A stretch of DNA of 49,119 nucleotides from an uncultured Clostridium sp. (GTDB taxonomy: Bacteria; Bacillota; Clostridia; TANB77; CAG-508), in the NCBI GenBank assembly GCA_946495655.1, contig CAMMDS010000009.1, forward strand, positions 1 through 49,119. The letters are read 5' to 3'. This document shows positions 19,647 to 27,326 of this stretch, one piece after another (within the stretch, counting starts at the first letter, position 1; the number at the start of each line of letters is the position of its first letter). Position numbers and translations under genes: made by a program. The notes beneath the pieces are model-generated. The model was not told the DNA's origin, made no database searches, and saw only the letters and a list, made by a program, of their open reading frames with translations.

Positions 19647-20421
19647 AATAATATTTTATTTTATAATATATTCATTCTTAGGCTGGTGTCTAGAATCAAT
19701 ATATAAAACAATAATATATAAGAAACCAACTAATAGTGGTTTCTTATATGGACCATTTTGTCCAATGTATGGAATTGGAGCCGTAATCATGATTATGGCA
19801 AGTCAGATTTCTAATAATATATTAGTTATCTTTATTATGGCGTTTTTAATTTTCTCTCTTTGGGAATATATAGTAGCAGTAATATTAGAAAAATTATTTA
19901 AAACTAAATATTGGGATTATTCTAACTTAAAATTCAATTTCCAAGGAAGAGTGTGTCTTAAAAATTCTATATATTGGGGAATATTAGGAGTTTTGCTGGT
20001 ATTTATTATCCAACCATTCTTTGACGGATTAATAAGCGAAATTCCAGAGAATATTTTGATATATGTTAACACAATTTTAACATTAGCTATTTTAGTGGAT
20101 GCAGGATTTACAATATTTAGAATCATGGTTATAGATAAAAGAATCAGACAGGTATTTGAGATTGGAGAAACGATTAAAGAAAAACTTGCAGAACTTAAAA
20201 ATAATGATATAATAGAAAAATCATATAAAGAAAATATTCAAAAATTAATTTCAGAATTAAAAGTAAAGCAAGATATATTAAAGATAAAAATATATAAAAG
20301 AATTATTAGACTAAAAAAATCTTTCCCAGAAATGCATTCGGAAAATTTAGCTAAATTTATGACTCAAAAAATTTCATTAGAGAAGCTAAAAGAAAACATA
20401 AAAAAACATAAAGATAAATAA
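19636..20421 (+). CDS. CmpB-like polytopic membrane protein (putative ABC-transporter type IV family)
   Basis: 261 residues. The N-terminal 165 residues carry about five membrane segments, with FLGWCLESIYKTI, GFLYGPFCPMYGIGA and WEYIVAVILEKLFKTKYWDYS, the hallmark blocks of the family annotated as putative ABC-transporter type IV (PF06541). The remaining 95 residues are a Lys/Glu-rich cytoplasmic coil. No ATPase partner is nearby, so transporter function is not shown; the family name is historical. Start ATG 19636 overlaps the preceding gene. Confidence 0.75.
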   Translation: MQDKIIFYFIIYSFLGWCLESIYKTIIYKKPTNSGFLYGPFCPMYGIGAVIMIMASQISNNILVIFIMAFLIFSLWEYIVAVILEKLFKTKYWDYSNLKFNFQGRVCLKNSIYWGILGVLLVFIIQPFFDGLISEIPENILIYVNTILTLAILVDAGFTIFRIMVIDKRIRQVFEIGETIKEKLAELKNNDIIEKSYKENIQKLISELKVKQDILKIKIYKRIIRLKKSFPEMHSENLAKFMTQKISLEKLKENIKKHKDK

Positions 20422-20460
20422 CATCAAAAAACAAATCTTAGAGGAAAAATGGAGGTAAAT

Positions 20461-21420
20461 ATGGCACAGGAGATTTTTATAATTGATGATAGTGATGAAT
20501 TAAAAAATACAATTTCAGGTCTTTTAAGAAAAGAAAAAGATTATAAATTAAAAAAAGTAAGTACTGAAAATATTGATATTGCATTAAAGAATATACCTTC
20601 ATTAATAATAATAAATGAAGATAAAATTGAAGAGAATATAATAGAAGTATGTAAAAGGATTAGGTTAAATGAGGATAATAGTATTACTCCAATTATTGTA
20701 ATTTCCTCTAATAGAGAAAAAGAACACAGAATAGAAGTTTTAAAAGAATGTGTTGAACATTATATAAAAGCACCTATAGATAATGAATATTTATATCATA
20801 CTATAAAGAATGTAATAAGGTTACTAGATACTAATAGAAGAGTAAGTCCACTTACAGGTCTTCCTGGAAATGTACAAATACAAGCCGAGATGAAGAAAAG
20901 ATTGCTAAATAAAGAAGATTTTGTTATGTTATATCTTGATTTGGATAATTTTAAAGCATATAATGATGTGTATGGCTTTTTAAATGGTGATGAGATAATC
21001 AAATTTACAGCAAAGACAATAACAAATAATATAGATAAATTATCAATAAGCGGCAACACATTTGTAGGGCATATTGGTGGAGACGATTTTGTAGCAATTG
21101 TCTCAGAAGAAGATGATTATGAATCTATCTGCCAAAGTATTATTGCGGAATTTGATAGAGGAGTATTAAAATACTTCAATGAAGATGATGTTGAGCGCGG
21201 ATATTTAGAAGTGCCAAATAGAAAATGTATAATAGAAGAATTTCCGTTAACTTCAATATCAATAGGAGTAGTTGTTGTAAGCAAGGGTAGATTCCATAAT
21301 GTATTAGAAATAGGAGAGGTTGGAGCACAAGTTAAACATTTAGCAAAAACAACAATGGGTAGTGCTTATGTAATAGATAGAAGAAAAGATGATAATAAGA
21401 TAAATTGTAAAATAAAATAA
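20461..21420 (+). CDS. Pseudo-receiver plus GGDEF protein (putative diguanylate cyclase)
   Basis: 319 residues from ATG 20461, 4 bases after GGAGGT (20451-20456); ATG 20449 lies across that site. Residues 1-120 are a response-regulator receiver fold: acidic pair in IIDDSDE and Lys in YIKAPID are present, but the phospho-acceptor Asp is replaced (PSLIIINEDK where PDLIILD is usual). Residues about 128-310 form a GGDEF domain: SPLTGLPGN, LYLDLDNFKAYND, GHIGGDDF, SISIGVV. GGDDF is compatible with c-di-GMP synthesis. No RxxD inhibitory site is visible before it. Third gene after 18693, so the Ig protein, CmpB-like protein and cyclase may form one operon linking c-di-GMP to surface functions. Confidence 0.8.
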   Translation: MAQEIFIIDDSDELKNTISGLLRKEKDYKLKKVSTENIDIALKNIPSLIIINEDKIEENIIEVCKRIRLNEDNSITPIIVISSNREKEHRIEVLKECVEHYIKAPIDNEYLYHTIKNVIRLLDTNRRVSPLTGLPGNVQIQAEMKKRLLNKEDFVMLYLDLDNFKAYNDVYGFLNGDEIIKFTAKTITNNIDKLSISGNTFVGHIGGDDFVAIVSEEDDYESICQSIIAEFDRGVLKYFNEDDVERGYLEVPNRKCIIEEFPLTSISIGVVVVSKGRFHNVLEIGEVGAQVKHLAKTTMGSAYVIDRRKDDNKINCKIK

Positions 21421-21438
21421 GTTGTGGAATATGAACTA

Positions 21439-21486
21439 TAAGACAGGTATCAATTAGTAAGTAATTACAAATTAATACCTGTCTTA
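21439..21486. terminator. Bidirectional terminator between convergent genes
   Basis: TAAGACAGGTAT (21439-21450) / ATACCTGTCTTA (21475-21486), perfect 12-bp stem between the GGDEF gene (+) and the acyl-CoA synthetase gene (-). Confidence 0.8.
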
Positions 21487-21507
21487 AATTAATATTTACT
21501 TAAAAGC

Positions 21508-23223
21508 TTAGTTGCTAATTTTTTTGATTTCTTCAAATCTTTTTACTTTTTGAGTAGTAGTTTTAATCATTGGTTCATCTGTAATAATTAGATTTTTTAT
21601 ATGTTTATAGTTAGAGAGTGTAGAATTTATTTTCTTTATATCTTTCCAAATCATATCTTTTATATCAGATTCTGAAATATTACCGAATTTTTCTAAAATA
21701 TAATCTTTATTGTACACAATTTTTGCACTAACTATTAAATCATCATCTTTAGGATTACCGTATACCATTGATTCTGCAACATATGGTAAATTATTTATTA
21801 ATAATTCTATTTCCTCAGGGTATACATTTTTACCATTTTTTAATACTAGAACGTTTTTCTTTCTTCCTGTAATAAATAAAAATCCATCTTTATCAATATA
21901 TCCCAAATCACCAGTATAAAACCAACCATCTTTTAATACATTATTAGTTTCTTCTTCCATTTCATAATATCCTAGCATAATATTAGGGCCTTTAGCTTTA
22001 ATTTCACCAATACCTTCTTCATTTGGATTGTCTATATCTATTTCTACTTCAGGTAAAGGAAGACCAACAGAACCAAATTTAATGCATTTTTCATTTTCTG
22101 CAGTGAGAACTGGAGAAGTTTCAGTTAAACCATAACCTTGAACTGCTAAAACTCCAAAATCATAAAATCCTTTAGCAACATTTTTATCAATAGCAGAAGC
22201 ACCACTGATAACAAATCTAATATTACCTCCAAGATTATCAAGTATTTGTTTAAAGACTTTTCTTCTAATATCAATTCCAAATTTTAATAATAAATTGCTT
22301 AATTTATTGGCGAATTTCAACAGTTTAGTTTTACCTTGTTTATCAACTTCGGCATATATTTTCTTGTACATTGCCTCCAAAAGTAAAGGAACACAAACAA
22401 AAATTGAAACTTTGTATTCCTTTAAATTTTCTTGGATATGTCTCAAACCATCGCAGAACACATTTGTAACACCATCTGCTAAAAATAAAAGCAATCCAGT
22501 AGAACCAAATGTATGATGAAGGGGCAAAAAAGCTAAGTTTACGTCTGTATCATAAATTTTTTCTGCACAATTAATATTATATATATTTGATGCAATGTTC
22601 CTATTAGATAGCATTACTGCCTTTGACATAGATGTTGTACCAGATATAAATATAATAGAAGCTACTTCGTCAGGATTTATCTGATGATTATCATATCTTT
22701 CATCTTTATTAGAAATCAAATCATTACCAATTTTAATTAATTCTGATACTGTTTTAAAAGAACCTACACAATCTGAGTTCATACAGATGAATTCTTTAAT
22801 ACTAGAATTAGTTTTTTGTACGTTTTTCATAATATCAGAATATTCATCTTCAAAAATAACAGCGTCAACTTTTGCCCTTTCTAATGATAATTCTATTTCT
22901 TGACTAGGAAGCCCTTTATCCAAAGGCACAGTAATTCCTACTCCGCATAAAATAGAAACAAAAGAAAGAACCCATTCATATCTATTTTTACCTATTATAG
23001 CTATACGTTTATTTTCTAAACCTAGATTAATTAAAGCAGTTCCTAGAGATTTTATATCTTCCCCAAATTTAGAATAAGTAATATTAGTATAACTTACTTT
23101 ACCATTTTCCTTATTTTTTAAAATAAATGCATTATTATTTGCAAATTTCTTGATTGCATTATTAATATAATCTCGTATAGTATCAAATTTAATTGCATCA
23201 TACAACTTTCTATAAACTTTCAT
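21508..23223 (-). CDS. AMP-forming acyl-CoA synthetase (long-chain fatty acid-CoA ligase-like)
   Basis: 571 residues, minus strand. Activates a carboxylic acid to an acyl-adenylate, then to a thioester. Motifs in order: P-loop-like FISGTTSMSKAVMLSNRN (about 195-212), LPLHHTFGS (about 235), YGLTETSPV (about 370), GWFYTGDLGYIDKDGFLFITGRK is represented here by its TGDLGYID and ITGRKK parts (about 435-460), and KNGKNVYPEEIE hinge. The final Lys-bearing T..K..R motif is TTQKVKRFEE, with the catalytic Lys in TTQKVKR. Closest in type to FadD/long-chain ligases, but the substrate cannot be read. Ribosome site GAAAGGA precedes the ATG at 23223. It stands alone; a string of hairpins lies upstream. Confidence 0.9.
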   Translation of the reverse strand: MKVYRKLYDAIKFDTIRDYINNAIKKFANNNAFILKNKENGKVSYTNITYSKFGEDIKSLGTALINLGLENKRIAIIGKNRYEWVLSFVSILCGVGITVPLDKGLPSQEIELSLERAKVDAVIFEDEYSDIMKNVQKTNSSIKEFICMNSDCVGSFKTVSELIKIGNDLISNKDERYDNHQINPDEVASIIFISGTTSMSKAVMLSNRNIASNIYNINCAEKIYDTDVNLAFLPLHHTFGSTGLLLFLADGVTNVFCDGLRHIQENLKEYKVSIFVCVPLLLEAMYKKIYAEVDKQGKTKLLKFANKLSNLLLKFGIDIRRKVFKQILDNLGGNIRFVISGASAIDKNVAKGFYDFGVLAVQGYGLTETSPVLTAENEKCIKFGSVGLPLPEVEIDIDNPNEEGIGEIKAKGPNIMLGYYEMEEETNNVLKDGWFYTGDLGYIDKDGFLFITGRKKNVLVLKNGKNVYPEEIELLINNLPYVAESMVYGNPKDDDLIVSAKIVYNKDYILEKFGNISESDIKDMIWKDIKKINSTLSNYKHIKNLIITDEPMIKTTTQKVKRFEEIKKISN

Positions 23224-23290
23224 AAAAACGTAATCAAATCCTTTCTACACCAATTAATGGAAAAATTTTCAAATCGATTTATAAGAAAAG

Positions 23291-23380
23291 TGGCTTCGCC
23301 AGATGTGCATTTTGCTTCGCAAATATGCACAGCCCAAGGAAACTTAACCTTGTTGCCCGGAAATTTCTAGCGAAATTTCC
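23291..23380. other. Four consecutive hairpins upstream of the acyl-CoA synthetase gene
   Basis: A: TGGC/GCCA (23291-23301). B: GTGCAT...TTTGC/GCAAA...ATGCAC (23305-23330). C: CAAGG/CCTTG (23335-23352). D: GGAAATTTC/GAAATTTCC (23359-23380). The block is clearly richer in G+C than its surroundings and spans most of the 316-base gap between the divergent genes at 23223 and 23540. Could be a leader RNA of the minus-strand gene or a dispersed structured repeat. No T-box or known riboswitch signature was recognised. Confidence 0.55.
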
Positions 23381-23441
23381 TATACAATAAAAAGTTTAAC
23401 ATAGAAAAATCTAAATATCAATGAACTTGAACGCATGGTCT

Positions 23442-23474
23442 ATGAGAAATTGGGGACAGACCCCAATTTCTCAT
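23442..23474. repeat. 33-bp palindrome, exact reverse complement of the one at 37272
   Basis: Arms ATGAGAAATTGGGG (23442-23455) and CCCCAATTTCTCAT (23461-23474) with loop ACAGA. The copy at 37272-37304 has the same arms and loop TCTGT, that is, the element in the other orientation. Confidence 0.85.
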
Positions 23475-23481
23475 TTGATAG

Positions 23482-23510
23482 TTGATATATATGAAAAGGA
23501 ATGATAAAAT
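23482..23510 (+). promoter_or_regulatory. Promoter of the NUDIX gene
   Basis: TTGATA (23482-23487), 17-base spacer, TAAAAT (23505-23510). Confidence 0.65.
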
Positions 23511-23539
23511 ACAAGCAATAGAAAGGAGAATGAGAAAAT

Positions 23540-24040
23540 ATGGATTTAACTTTAGATGTTGATGAATACAAGTTAAACATAAGAGCTGCAGGAGTATTTA
23601 TACATGATAACAAAATACTTACTCATAAAAATGTAAATAAAGATCATTATGCATTACCGGGTGGAAGAGTAGAGATTGGAGAAAATTCTGAAAAAACAGT
23701 AAAAAGAGAAATTCAAGAAGAACTGGGGAAAGATATAGAGGTAAATGGATATATAGCAACAATAGAAAATTTTTTTGAAATGGATAGTAAAAAATATCAT
23801 GAAATTTATTTTCTACATAAAGTAGAATTTGCAAATCAGGAAGATAAGAATATAGATTATACAATGCATAATGTAGAGGGAAAAGAATACTTACAATATG
23901 AATGGATTGATTTGGAAAAAATAAATGAATATAATCTTTTACCAGAGTGTTTAAAAGATATATTAAGTAATAACAAGTTCCCAGTTCATATGATTAATAA
24001 TGAATTAGAAAAAACAAGTAAAAAAATTGACGAAATTTAA
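23540..24040 (+). CDS. NUDIX hydrolase
   Basis: 166 residues, ribosome site AAAGGAG at 23522-23528. Hydrolyses a nucleoside diphosphate linked to some moiety X, using a metal bound by the NUDIX box. The box is complete: GGRVEIGENSEKTVKREIQEELG (residues about 42-64), given here by its key residues G..E and REIQEE. The N-terminal strand IRAAGVFIHDNKIL and the YLQYEWIDLEKI helix are usual. Substrate unknown. A decayed copy of the first third of this gene lies at 25588-25712. Confidence 0.88.
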   Translation: MDLTLDVDEYKLNIRAAGVFIHDNKILTHKNVNKDHYALPGGRVEIGENSEKTVKREIQEELGKDIEVNGYIATIENFFEMDSKKYHEIYFLHKVEFANQEDKNIDYTMHNVEGKEYLQYEWIDLEKINEYNLLPECLKDILSNNKFPVHMINNELEKTSKKIDEI

Positions 24041-24066
24041 AAAATCAACAAAATTTAGCAAAAGTG

Positions 24067-24075
24067 TGGTATAAT
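24067..24075 (+). promoter_or_regulatory. Extended -10 promoter of the toxin-antitoxin pair
   Basis: TGG followed by TATAAT (24070-24075); no -35 box at the right distance, but the TGN extension makes up for this in Gram-positives. Confidence 0.6.
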
Positions 24076-24109
24076 ATTAATATAAATTCTAAAAAGGAGA
24101 TGAATGATT

Positions 24110-24358
24110 ATGACAATGAAACAAAAAGAATTATATAATGTAATTGAAAGTTTACCAGAAGAATTATCAAATAAAGTTATAGATTATATAGAATATCTTA
24201 AATTTTCTTATATGACAAAAGCTCCAGATGATTTAATTATAAAAGATGATAAAGATTTATTGGAAAAATTAAAAAAAGGTATGGAAGATACTGATAATGG
24301 AAAAGTATGTTCTATTGAAGAAGCATATGAAGAAGTTAAAGGAATTTTAGCAAATTAA
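24110..24358 (+). CDS. Antitoxin-like small protein
   Basis: 82 residues from ATG 24110, 9 bases after AAGGAGA (24094-24100); ATG 24104 is too close to that site. Begins MTMKQKELYNVIESLPEEL and continues SNKVIDYIEYLKF, the LPEEL...VIDYIEYLK pattern of short DUF2281-type antitoxins, then an acidic Lys/Asp tail (DDLIIKDDKDLLEKL...EEAYEEV) that would wrap a toxin. It sits 16 bases before the RelE-like gene. Antitoxin role inferred from pairing and layout. Confidence 0.75.
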   Translation: MTMKQKELYNVIESLPEELSNKVIDYIEYLKFSYMTKAPDDLIIKDDKDLLEKLKKGMEDTDNGKVCSIEEAYEEVKGILAN

Positions 24359-24374
24359 AATGGAGGTTTTGGCA

Positions 24375-24689
24375 TTGGAAGAATATAAGGTAGAATTATC
24401 TATTCAAGCCAAAGAAGACTATAAAAGTATTATTAGATATATAAAATATAAATTATTAGAGCCTAATATCGCAGAAAGATATGCTGAATTAATAAAGAAT
24501 GAAATTAATACTTTGAAATATAATCCGCAAAAATTTGCTATTATTGATCATGATATGATAAAAAAATATAAATTTAGAAAACTAATTATTAATAATTATA
24601 TTGCTTTTTATAGAATTAATGAAAATGAAAAAATAGTAAATGTAGAAAGAATTTTGTATGGTGCAACTGACTGGAAAAATAAATTATAA
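24375..24689 (+). CDS. RelE/ParE-family toxin
   Basis: 104 residues from TTG 24375, 8 bases after GGAGG (24362-24366); ATG 24360 overlaps that site. Pattern of the family: YKVELSIQAKEDYKSIIRYI, N-terminal strand and helix; AERYAELIKNEINTL; then KYKFRKLIINNYIAFYRI and KIVNVERILYGATDW, the terminal strand block of RelE/ParE toxins. RelE members cut mRNA on the ribosome, ParE members poison gyrase; which one applies cannot be decided here. Translated directly after its antitoxin. Confidence 0.85.
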   Translation: MEEYKVELSIQAKEDYKSIIRYIKYKLLEPNIAERYAELIKNEINTLKYNPQKFAIIDHDMIKKYKFRKLIINNYIAFYRINENEKIVNVERILYGATDWKNKL

Positions 24690-24690
24690 A

Positions 24691-24729
24691 TTAAAGAATT
24701 GCAGATGTAAAAGTCTGCAATTCTTTTAA
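24691..24729 (+). terminator. Terminator of the toxin-antitoxin operon
   Basis: TTAAAGAATTGCAGA (24691-24705) / TCTGCAATTCTTTTAA (24714-24729), strong stem with T-run. A sibling with the same core (AATTGCAGATGTAAAAGT) sits at 25984. Confidence 0.85.
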
Positions 24730-24734
24730 TTCTG

Positions 24735-24763
24735 TTGAAAGTGAAAAGACATGATGATAAAAT
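24735..24763 (+). promoter_or_regulatory. Promoter of the phosphoesterase gene
   Basis: TTGAAA (24735-24740), 17-base spacer, TAAAAT (24758-24763). Confidence 0.75.
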
Positions 24764-24789
24764 AAGAAAAAAGTATTAGGTGAATAAAA

Positions 24790-25518
24790 ATGAAAATTGG
24801 AATAATAACAGATATTCATAGTAATATTATTGCGCTAAATGCAGTATTAAATGAATTTGAAAAAATAGAAGTGGATAAAATAATATGTTGTGGAGATATA
24901 ATTGGAATAGGACCAAACCCAGAAGAAACAGTACAAGAATTAATGAAAAACGATGATAAATTAATAGCAGTAAGAGGAAATCATGAACAATATTTATTAA
25001 AAGAATTGCCAAAAAATGTACATGATGATAAAAGAATAATGAGTTTAGAAGAAATAGATAATCACAAATGGACACACAGCAAATTAAGCGAAAATTCTAA
25101 AAATTTTATTAGCCAATTCAAAATATCAAACATAATAGAAATTGAAAGGAAGAAAATATACATTGTTCATTATCCAAGTAATGAAAACGGAATATATAAA
25201 AAACATATTAAAAGTCCTACAATCCAACAAAATGAAGAAATGTTTAATGGGATAGATGCAGATATATTCATATATGGACATACACATACAATATGTATTA
25301 ATAATAAAAGCAATAAATGGTATATAAATTCAGGTTCTTTAGGATGTCCTTTAAAAAGTAATATAGCAAACGCAGGAATTTTAGAAATAAATAAGAATGA
25401 AGTATGTTACAAACAATTAAAAATCGAATATAATGTTAATGAAGTAATACATGAAATAGAAAAATTAAAATTTCCGTTTTACAAAGAAATATTAAAAATA
25501 TTCTATGGAAAAGAATAG
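24790..25518 (+). CDS. Calcineurin-like metallophosphoesterase
   Basis: 242 residues. Two-metal phosphodiesterase/phosphatase of the YfcE/MJ0936-like group. All metal motifs are visible: DIHSN (8-12), GDIIGIGPNP (about 36-45), RGNHEQ (about 64-69), VHYPS (His near 128) and YGHTHT (about 161-166). Length fits the family. Single gene with its own promoter. Substrate unknown (cyclic nucleotide, phosphodiester or protein phosphatase all possible). Confidence 0.88.
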   Translation: MKIGIITDIHSNIIALNAVLNEFEKIEVDKIICCGDIIGIGPNPEETVQELMKNDDKLIAVRGNHEQYLLKELPKNVHDDKRIMSLEEIDNHKWTHSKLSENSKNFISQFKISNIIEIERKKIYIVHYPSNENGIYKKHIKSPTIQQNEEMFNGIDADIFIYGHTHTICINNKSNKWYINSGSLGCPLKSNIANAGILEINKNEVCYKQLKIEYNVNEVIHEIEKLKFPFYKEILKIFYGKE

Positions 25519-25587
25519 TGTAAAGTATAGTAGTAGTTAGGATACAGATGCGAATTTGTGCTATAGAAGAATGTCAGGAAAAATAAT

Positions 25588-25712
25588 ATAGATTTAAGTT
25601 TAGATAAGCTAAATATAAGAGAAAGAAAAGTTTTATACAGAATAATGAAGTAACTTATTCATAAGAATGCAAATAAATATTATTATTGTTTATCAGCAAG
25701 AGTTCTAAAAGT
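25588..25712 (+). pseudogene. Decayed fragment of a NUDIX gene copy
   Basis: The DNA aligns by eye with 23537-23680: ATAGATTTAAG against ATGGATTTAAC, CTAAATATAAGAG against TTAAACATAAGAG, CTTATTCATAAGAATGCAAA against CTTACTCATAAAAATGTAAA, then TCAGCAAGAGTT against CCGGGTGGAAGAGTA. The start codon is now ATA and small indels break the frame. Even the upstream GAATG...GAAAATAAT resembles the leader of the intact gene. No open frame remains in 25519-25740. Confidence 0.65.
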
Positions 25713-25720
25713 AATAAAAA

Positions 25721-25756
25721 AGCATATACATATACTAAAAGGGGTATGTATATGCT
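25721..25756 (+). promoter_or_regulatory. Start-codon hairpin of the truncated amidase copy
   Basis: GCATATACATA (25722-25732) pairs perfectly with TATGTATATGC (25745-25755). The ribosome site AAAAGGGG (25737-25744) is in the loop and both candidate ATG codons (25746, 25752) are in the 3' arm. The same arrangement occurs at 36509-36548. Confidence 0.7.
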
Positions 25757-25955
25757 TATATTTAGTAGAAAAAGAATAATTTTAATGATGTGTATGATAT
25801 GTGTATCCTTGTACGCATTTTCTTTTAAAATTGCAAATAATACTACAGTCACAGAAAAAACGGCCGAGACAGTATCTACACCAGTTTCTAACAAAGTAGT
25901 TATAGTAGATGCTGGGCACGGCACACCAGATGAAGGGGTTAGCTTACTGCATTAA
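25752..25955 (+). pseudogene. Truncated copy of the CwlD-like amidase gene
   Basis: 67 residues: membrane segment, linker and the first catalytic strand VVIVDAGHGTPDE, then VSLLH and stop. It matches the start of the amidase at 36543 (RKRI, FVSLYAFSFKIAN, TPVSNKV, VDAGHGTPDE). Homology ends directly after the GAT GAA codons, which is the very point where the intact copy has its CGG frame change. The rest of the amidase domain is absent, so only the first zinc ligand region remains. Possibly expressed as a small membrane peptide, but not as an enzyme. Confidence 0.8.
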
Positions 25956-25983
25956 GTAAAAATATAAGTAACTATTCCTTTAT

Positions 25984-26018
25984 AAAAAATTGCAGATGTA
26001 AAAGTTTGCAATTTTTTT
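25984..26018 (+). terminator. Terminator after the amidase fragment
   Basis: AAAAAATTGCA / TGCAATTTTTTT stem with T-run; shares the core AATTGCAGATGTAAAAGT with the terminator at 24691. Confidence 0.75.
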
Positions 26019-26019
26019 G

Positions 26020-26048
26020 TTGATATAAAATAAGTAAAGTGATAGAAT
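26020..26048 (+). promoter_or_regulatory. Promoter of the second NUDIX gene
   Basis: TTGATA (26020-26025), 17-base spacer, TAGAAT (26043-26048). Confidence 0.65.
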
Positions 26049-26071
26049 AAAAATATAGAAAGGAGCATTAT

Positions 26072-26620
26072 ATGGAATTATTAGATATTGTAGATGAAAA
26101 TAATGTGTTAACAGGAAAAGTTGAAGAAAGAACACTAGCACATAAAAAATGTTTATGGCATAGGCATGTATCTAGTTGGATAATGAATCAAAAAGGAGAA
26201 ATACTTTTACAAAAGAGGGCACCTAATAAAGTGAGAAATCCAAATAGATGGGCAAAAACAGGTGGGCATGTAGATAGTGGAGAAGATGTGAAAGAAGCTA
26301 TAGCTAGAGAAGTAAAAGAGGAAATTGGAATAAATGTTCCAAAAAAACAAATTAATATATTAAGTATTCACAAAAGCAAAGATCCTAATAATAAATATTT
26401 TGCATATAACTTTTTATTTGTTGTAAATTATAAAATAGAAGACTATAAATTACAACAAGAAGAAGTTTCAGAGGTAAAATATATTACCATAGAAGATATG
26501 GAATTAATAAAAAAGAATAATGATTTAAATTATACATTTTGTGATTGGAATGATAATGATTTTTGTAAAGAAATAAAATTATTAAAAGATAAAAGAAGTA
26601 AAATTCTGAAAGAGATATAA
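26072..26620 (+). CDS. NUDIX hydrolase, isopentenyl-diphosphate isomerase-like group
   Basis: 182 residues, ribosome site AAAGGAG at 26058-26064. Begins MELLDIVDENNVLTGK, then LWHRHVSSWIMNQKGEILLQKR, a pattern of Idi-like NUDIX proteins. NUDIX box is complete: GGHVDSGEDVKEAIAREVKEEIG is split here as GGHVDSGED (about 67-75) and REVKEEIG (about 82-89). Such short stand-alone members usually hydrolyse nucleotide derivatives rather than isomerise IPP; Cys and Glu needed for isomerase activity cannot be confirmed. Its terminator follows at 26642. Confidence 0.85.
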   Translation: MELLDIVDENNVLTGKVEERTLAHKKCLWHRHVSSWIMNQKGEILLQKRAPNKVRNPNRWAKTGGHVDSGEDVKEAIAREVKEEIGINVPKKQINILSIHKSKDPNNKYFAYNFLFVVNYKIEDYKLQQEEVSEVKYITIEDMELIKKNNDLNYTFCDWNDNDFCKEIKLLKDKRSKILKEI

Positions 26621-26641
26621 AAATCTAATATTAAATATTAG

Positions 26642-26671
26642 AGACTAAGTACAAATTGCTTAGTCTTTTTT
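26642..26671 (+). terminator. Terminator of the Idi-like NUDIX gene
   Basis: AGACTAAG (26642-26649) / CTTAGTCT (26659-26666) followed by TTTTT. Confidence 0.8.
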
Positions 26672-26684
26672 GTTAGGATAGGAG

Positions 26685-27171
26685 ATGATAGAAAATAAAT
26701 AAATTAGATTTAAAAGGAATATGGATTCCAGCAGAAGTATTATTGAATGAAGAATTATCAGACAAAGAAAAAATTATTTTATCTATGGTTTTATACTTAA
26801 GTAAAGACACAGGGCATTGTTTTGCAACCAATAATTATTTTTCGGATATCTTAAATGTAACTGTTGTAAGTATATCAAGAATAATTAATTCTTTAAAGAA
26901 AAAGAATTATATAAAAGTAGATATGAAGTATAAATCAAATTCGAAAGAAATAGAAAATAGGCAAATAATACCTTTAAATAAAGTTATAAACAGGCATTAT
27001 CAAAATTGTGGATATCCTATTATCAAAAATGATAAAAAGTGTTATCAAAATTGTAAAATACCTATTAACAAAGATGATAAAGATATAATAATTAATAATA
27101 TAAAAAATAAAAAGTATATAGGCAGAGAATATTCTAATGAATTTTTAGAAAGTCTATATGCAAATGTATAA
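26685..27171 (+). CDS. Helix-turn-helix protein of the mobilisation module, start region disturbed
   Basis: The protein from about 26701 reads KLDLKGIWIPAEVL, LSDKEKIILSMVLYLSK, CFATNNYFSDILNVT, VSISRIINSLKKKNYIKVDM: a winged-helix domain with the I-P-x-x-x-L start usual in plasmid/element HTH proteins. A ribosome site (AGGAG, 26679-26683) and ATG 26685 fit, but that ATG runs into TAA after MIENK, and the domain is in the +1 frame across the A-rich 26692-26702. TTG 26743 is the first standard start in the domain frame but cuts off conserved sequence. Either one base was gained in the A-run, or slippage occurs there. Cargo regulator or replication-associated protein of the element. Confidence 0.6.
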
Positions 27172-27326
27172 AGCAAACTTGTAATAAATACAGGTTTATT
27201 TTTTTGACTTTGTTTTAGGCAAGCTTCCCATTTGTAATACAAATGGACTTGAAAATAAAAATAGAAATAGAAATTAAAAATTGGGAGAGCCCAAACTCCA
27301 TAAAAAATAGAAAGGCAGGTTAAAAT

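Noticed and set aside
23224-23420. T-box or riboswitch before the acyl-CoA synthetase gene
   Set aside because: No T-box sequence, specifier loop or antiterminator motif could be found; only simple hairpins are visible.
25588-25712. Short intact NUDIX gene
   Set aside because: The start codon is ATA and small indels break the frame; no NUDIX box remains.
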